DNA of 64,000 nucleotides from Avichristensenella sp031550535. Its GTDB lineage: Bacteria > Bacillota > Clostridia > Christensenellales > Aristaeellaceae. The DNA lies in the NCBI GenBank assembly GCA_031550535.1, contig JAVBOM010000011.1, forward strand, positions 9,985 to 73,984, read 5' to 3'. Positions 61,525 through 64,000 of this stretch are shown piece by piece. A program made the translations under genes and the position numbers. Each line of letters begins with the position of its first letter. Positions within the stretch are counted from its first letter, which is position 1. Below the pieces are notes generated by a model that was not told the origin of the DNA, made no database searches, and saw only the letters and a list, made by a program, of their open reading frames with translations.

Positions 61525-61587
61525 AGAGGTAAGGATTTCTGGCGAAATCCCTTTATGGCGCCAATTCTGCGAATCCGCGCCGCCATC
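61525..61587 (-). repeat. Module A palindromic repeat, copy 15
   Basis: Reverse copy (GAGGTAAGGATTTCTGGCGA, AATCCC, GCGCCAATTCTGCGAATCCG) between rae1 and sigH, in the likely 5' region of sigH. Confidence 0.85.
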
Positions 61588-61627
61588 GAGGAAATCGGGC
61601 ATTTGAGAGAGAAAAAGGGCAAAGCGA

Positions 61628-62278
61628 ATGGAACACGTAAACTGGGAACCGGAGCAGAGACACGAGGACCGCTTCACGATGATGACAGACGAGGACGTCT
61701 GCCTGCTGGCGCAGCAGGCGGATGGCTATGCGCTGGAGTTTTTGCTCAACCGCTACAAGAACTTCGTCCGCTCCCGGGCGCGCTCGTATTTTTTGATCGG
61801 CGCGGACCACGAGGACATCGTGCAGGAGGGGATGATCGGGCTGTACAAAGCCATCCGCGATTTCAAGCCGGACAAGCTCGCTTCGTTCCGGGCTTTCGCG
61901 GAGCTGTGCATCACGCGGCAGATCATCACCGCCATCAAGACGGCCACGCGGCAGAAGCACATTCCGCTGAATTCCTATATTTCGCTCAACAAGCCAATTT
62001 TTGACGAGGAGTCCGACCGGACGCTGCTGGATGTCATCAGCGAAGGCAGGATCACCAACCCAGAGGATCTGCTGATTGGCCAGGAGGACCTGAGCACGAT
62101 CGAGAGCCGGATTGACGAGATGCTGTCGGAGCTGGAACGCGAGGTTTTGGCCGCGTATCTGGATGGGCGGTCCTACCAGGAAATCGCCCTTGATCTCGGC
62201 CGGCATGTGAAATCCATCGATAACGCGCTGCAACGGGTGAAGCGAAAGATGGAAAACCTGCTCGCCAGCAAGAATTAA
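61628..62278 (+). CDS. sigH: RNA polymerase sigma-H (sporulation sigma factor)
   Basis: SigH (216 residues) drives early sporulation and stationary-phase genes. Sigma region 2 is ALEFLLNRYKNFVRSRARSYFLIGADHEDIVQEGMIGLYKAIRDF (about 35-80). Region 4 is the C-terminal helix-turn-helix (REVLAAYLDGRSYQEIALDL, HVKSIDNALQRVKRKM). The -10-reading segment resembles Bacillus SigH. The ribosome binding site is weak (AAGGGCAAAG). No anti-sigma factor is adjacent, as expected for SigH. Confidence 0.95.
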   Translation: MEHVNWEPEQRHEDRFTMMTDEDVCLLAQQADGYALEFLLNRYKNFVRSRARSYFLIGADHEDIVQEGMIGLYKAIRDFKPDKLASFRAFAELCITRQIITAIKTATRQKHIPLNSYISLNKPIFDEESDRTLLDVISEGRITNPEDLLIGQEDLSTIESRIDEMLSELEREVLAAYLDGRSYQEIALDLGRHVKSIDNALQRVKRKMENLLASKN

Positions 62279-62310
62279 CGGAAAACCGCTGTTTTTCCTA
62301 GAAATTTTAC

Positions 62311-62339
62311 TTGACAAAAAATCGCCGCTTGGATACAAT
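62311..62339 (+). promoter_or_regulatory. SigA-type promoter of tRNA-Gly-tuf
   Basis: Perfect TTGACA, 17-bp spacer, TACAAT. Confidence 0.85.
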
Positions 62340-62381
62340 ATCCTGCGTATGGCAAGCGGCTCGCCCTGCCTTTACGGGCCT

Positions 62382-62455
62382 GCGGGTGTAACTCAATGGT
62401 AGAGTGCCAGCTTCCCAAGCTGGTTACGTGGGTTCGATTCCCATCACCCGCTCCA
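62382..62455 (+). tRNA. tRNA-Gly (anticodon CCC)
   Basis: Acceptor stem GCGGGTG/CACCCGC with U73 and an encoded CCA. D-loop AACTCAATGGTAGAGT, anticodon stem CCAGC-TTCCCAA-GCTGG giving anticodon CCC, T-arm GTGGGTTCGATTCCCAT. It reads GGG, a common codon in this GC-rich genome. It lies 55 bases before tuf and is transcribed from the same promoter. Confidence 0.95.
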
Positions 62456-62510
62456 AAACCCCGTGGATGCGCACGCGCGTCGCTCAATCAAAAGGAGGAG
62501 AAAAACCCCA

Positions 62511-63737
<1,227 letters not shown>

Positions 63738-63758
63738 GCAATTCAAACGATATACGAG

Positions 63759-63789
63759 AAACCCGTCTCCTAGCGAGGCGGGTTTTTTT
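63759..63789 (+). terminator. Terminator of tuf
   Basis: AAACCCGTCTCC, loop, GAGGCGGGTTTTTTT. Confidence 0.92.
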
Positions 63790-63897
63790 GTTGGGCAGCG
63801 CCTAGAGCATTTCGCTCAAACCTAGTACCGCACCAAGCCAGGAAATCAAGATATTCAAGAGGTAGAAAAAGTGGTAAACTAATCCAGGGTGATAAAG

Positions 63898-64000
63898 ATG
63901 GCAAAGAAATACTACGTGAACCTAACGGTAGCGGAACGCGCAGACCTCAAAGCGATGATACAGCATGGGAACACGCAAGGATACAGGATCAAACATGCCC
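63898..64000 (+). mobile_element. IS630-type transposase, N-terminus only (cut by window edge)
   Basis: 34 codons are visible: MAKKYYVNLTVAERADLKAM then IQHGNTQGYRIKHA. This matches the start of IS630-family transposases (KKYxVxLTxxERxxLxxxI...RxxKIxHA). The rest lies outside the window; the left inverted repeat should lie between the tuf terminator and this ATG but was not identified. Confidence 0.75.

Overview
The window is 64 kb of high-GC chromosome from a spore-forming member of the Clostridia (Bacillota). The evidence is a sporulation and germination set (GerMN lipoproteins, Gpr, SpoIIP, SpoIIE, SigH), a sodium-type V-ATPase operon, a B12-dependent ribonucleotide reductase, ThyX, an IspH-S1 fusion, HutP and DUF3343. 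TPP and T-box riboswitches and strong SigA promoters with 17-bp spacers point the same way. A high-GC anaerobic gut lineage is likely, but this is inference. Almost everything here is core chromosome. The only classical mobile element is an IS630-type transposase cut by the right edge.

Layout. 1-8 kb: two GerMN proteins, a membrane-less P-type-ATPase-like protein, comEC, holA, a GNAT. 8-20 kb: rpsT, gpr, spoIIP, nrdJ with an HD hydrolase and a MazG-like protein, an EF-G-like GTPase, a PfkB kinase, spoIIE. 20-27 kb: tilS-hpt-ftsH, a PHP phosphatase, a VanW protein, and thiT under a TPP riboswitch. 27-34 kb: yfbR, araD, an MsmK-type ABC ATPase, a PucR-type regulator, a C-terminal processing protease, a cysteine-desulfurase-like enzyme with DUF3343. 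34-43.5 kb: upp followed by a nine-gene V-ATPase operon (G-I-K-E-C-F-A-B-D). 44-51 kb: a carboxylesterase, a PrsA-like foldase, cysS behind a T-box, a large hybrid sensor kinase. 51-56 kb: glpP, hutP, cmk, plsC, ispH-rpsA. 56-64 kb: a GNAT, rhaB, mrnC, thyX, rlmB, rae1, sigH, tRNA-Gly, tuf.

The feature that known gene families do not explain is a dispersed family of about 60-bp double-palindrome repeats, here called module A. I count 15 copies in both orientations. Most sit between genes, often directly after a stop codon or inside a 5' leader, but several enter genes. Two tandem copies with an exact 63-bp period are translated in frame near the N-terminus of the P-type-ATPase-like protein. 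One copy rewrites the C-terminus of the PHP protein. Two copies supply the stop codons of spoIIP and tilS. This recalls the Rickettsia palindromic elements, which also enter genes in frame. A second, longer palindromic family (module B, about 170 bp) and a 168-bp MITE-like element with inverted ends share the same intergenic spaces.

Many genes join into short co-directional operons with start-stop overlaps. Functions group around translation (tilS, rlmB, mrnC, rae1, tRNA-Gly, tuf, cysS), nucleotide metabolism (nrdJ, hpt, upp, yfbR, cmk, thyX, MazG) and sporulation.
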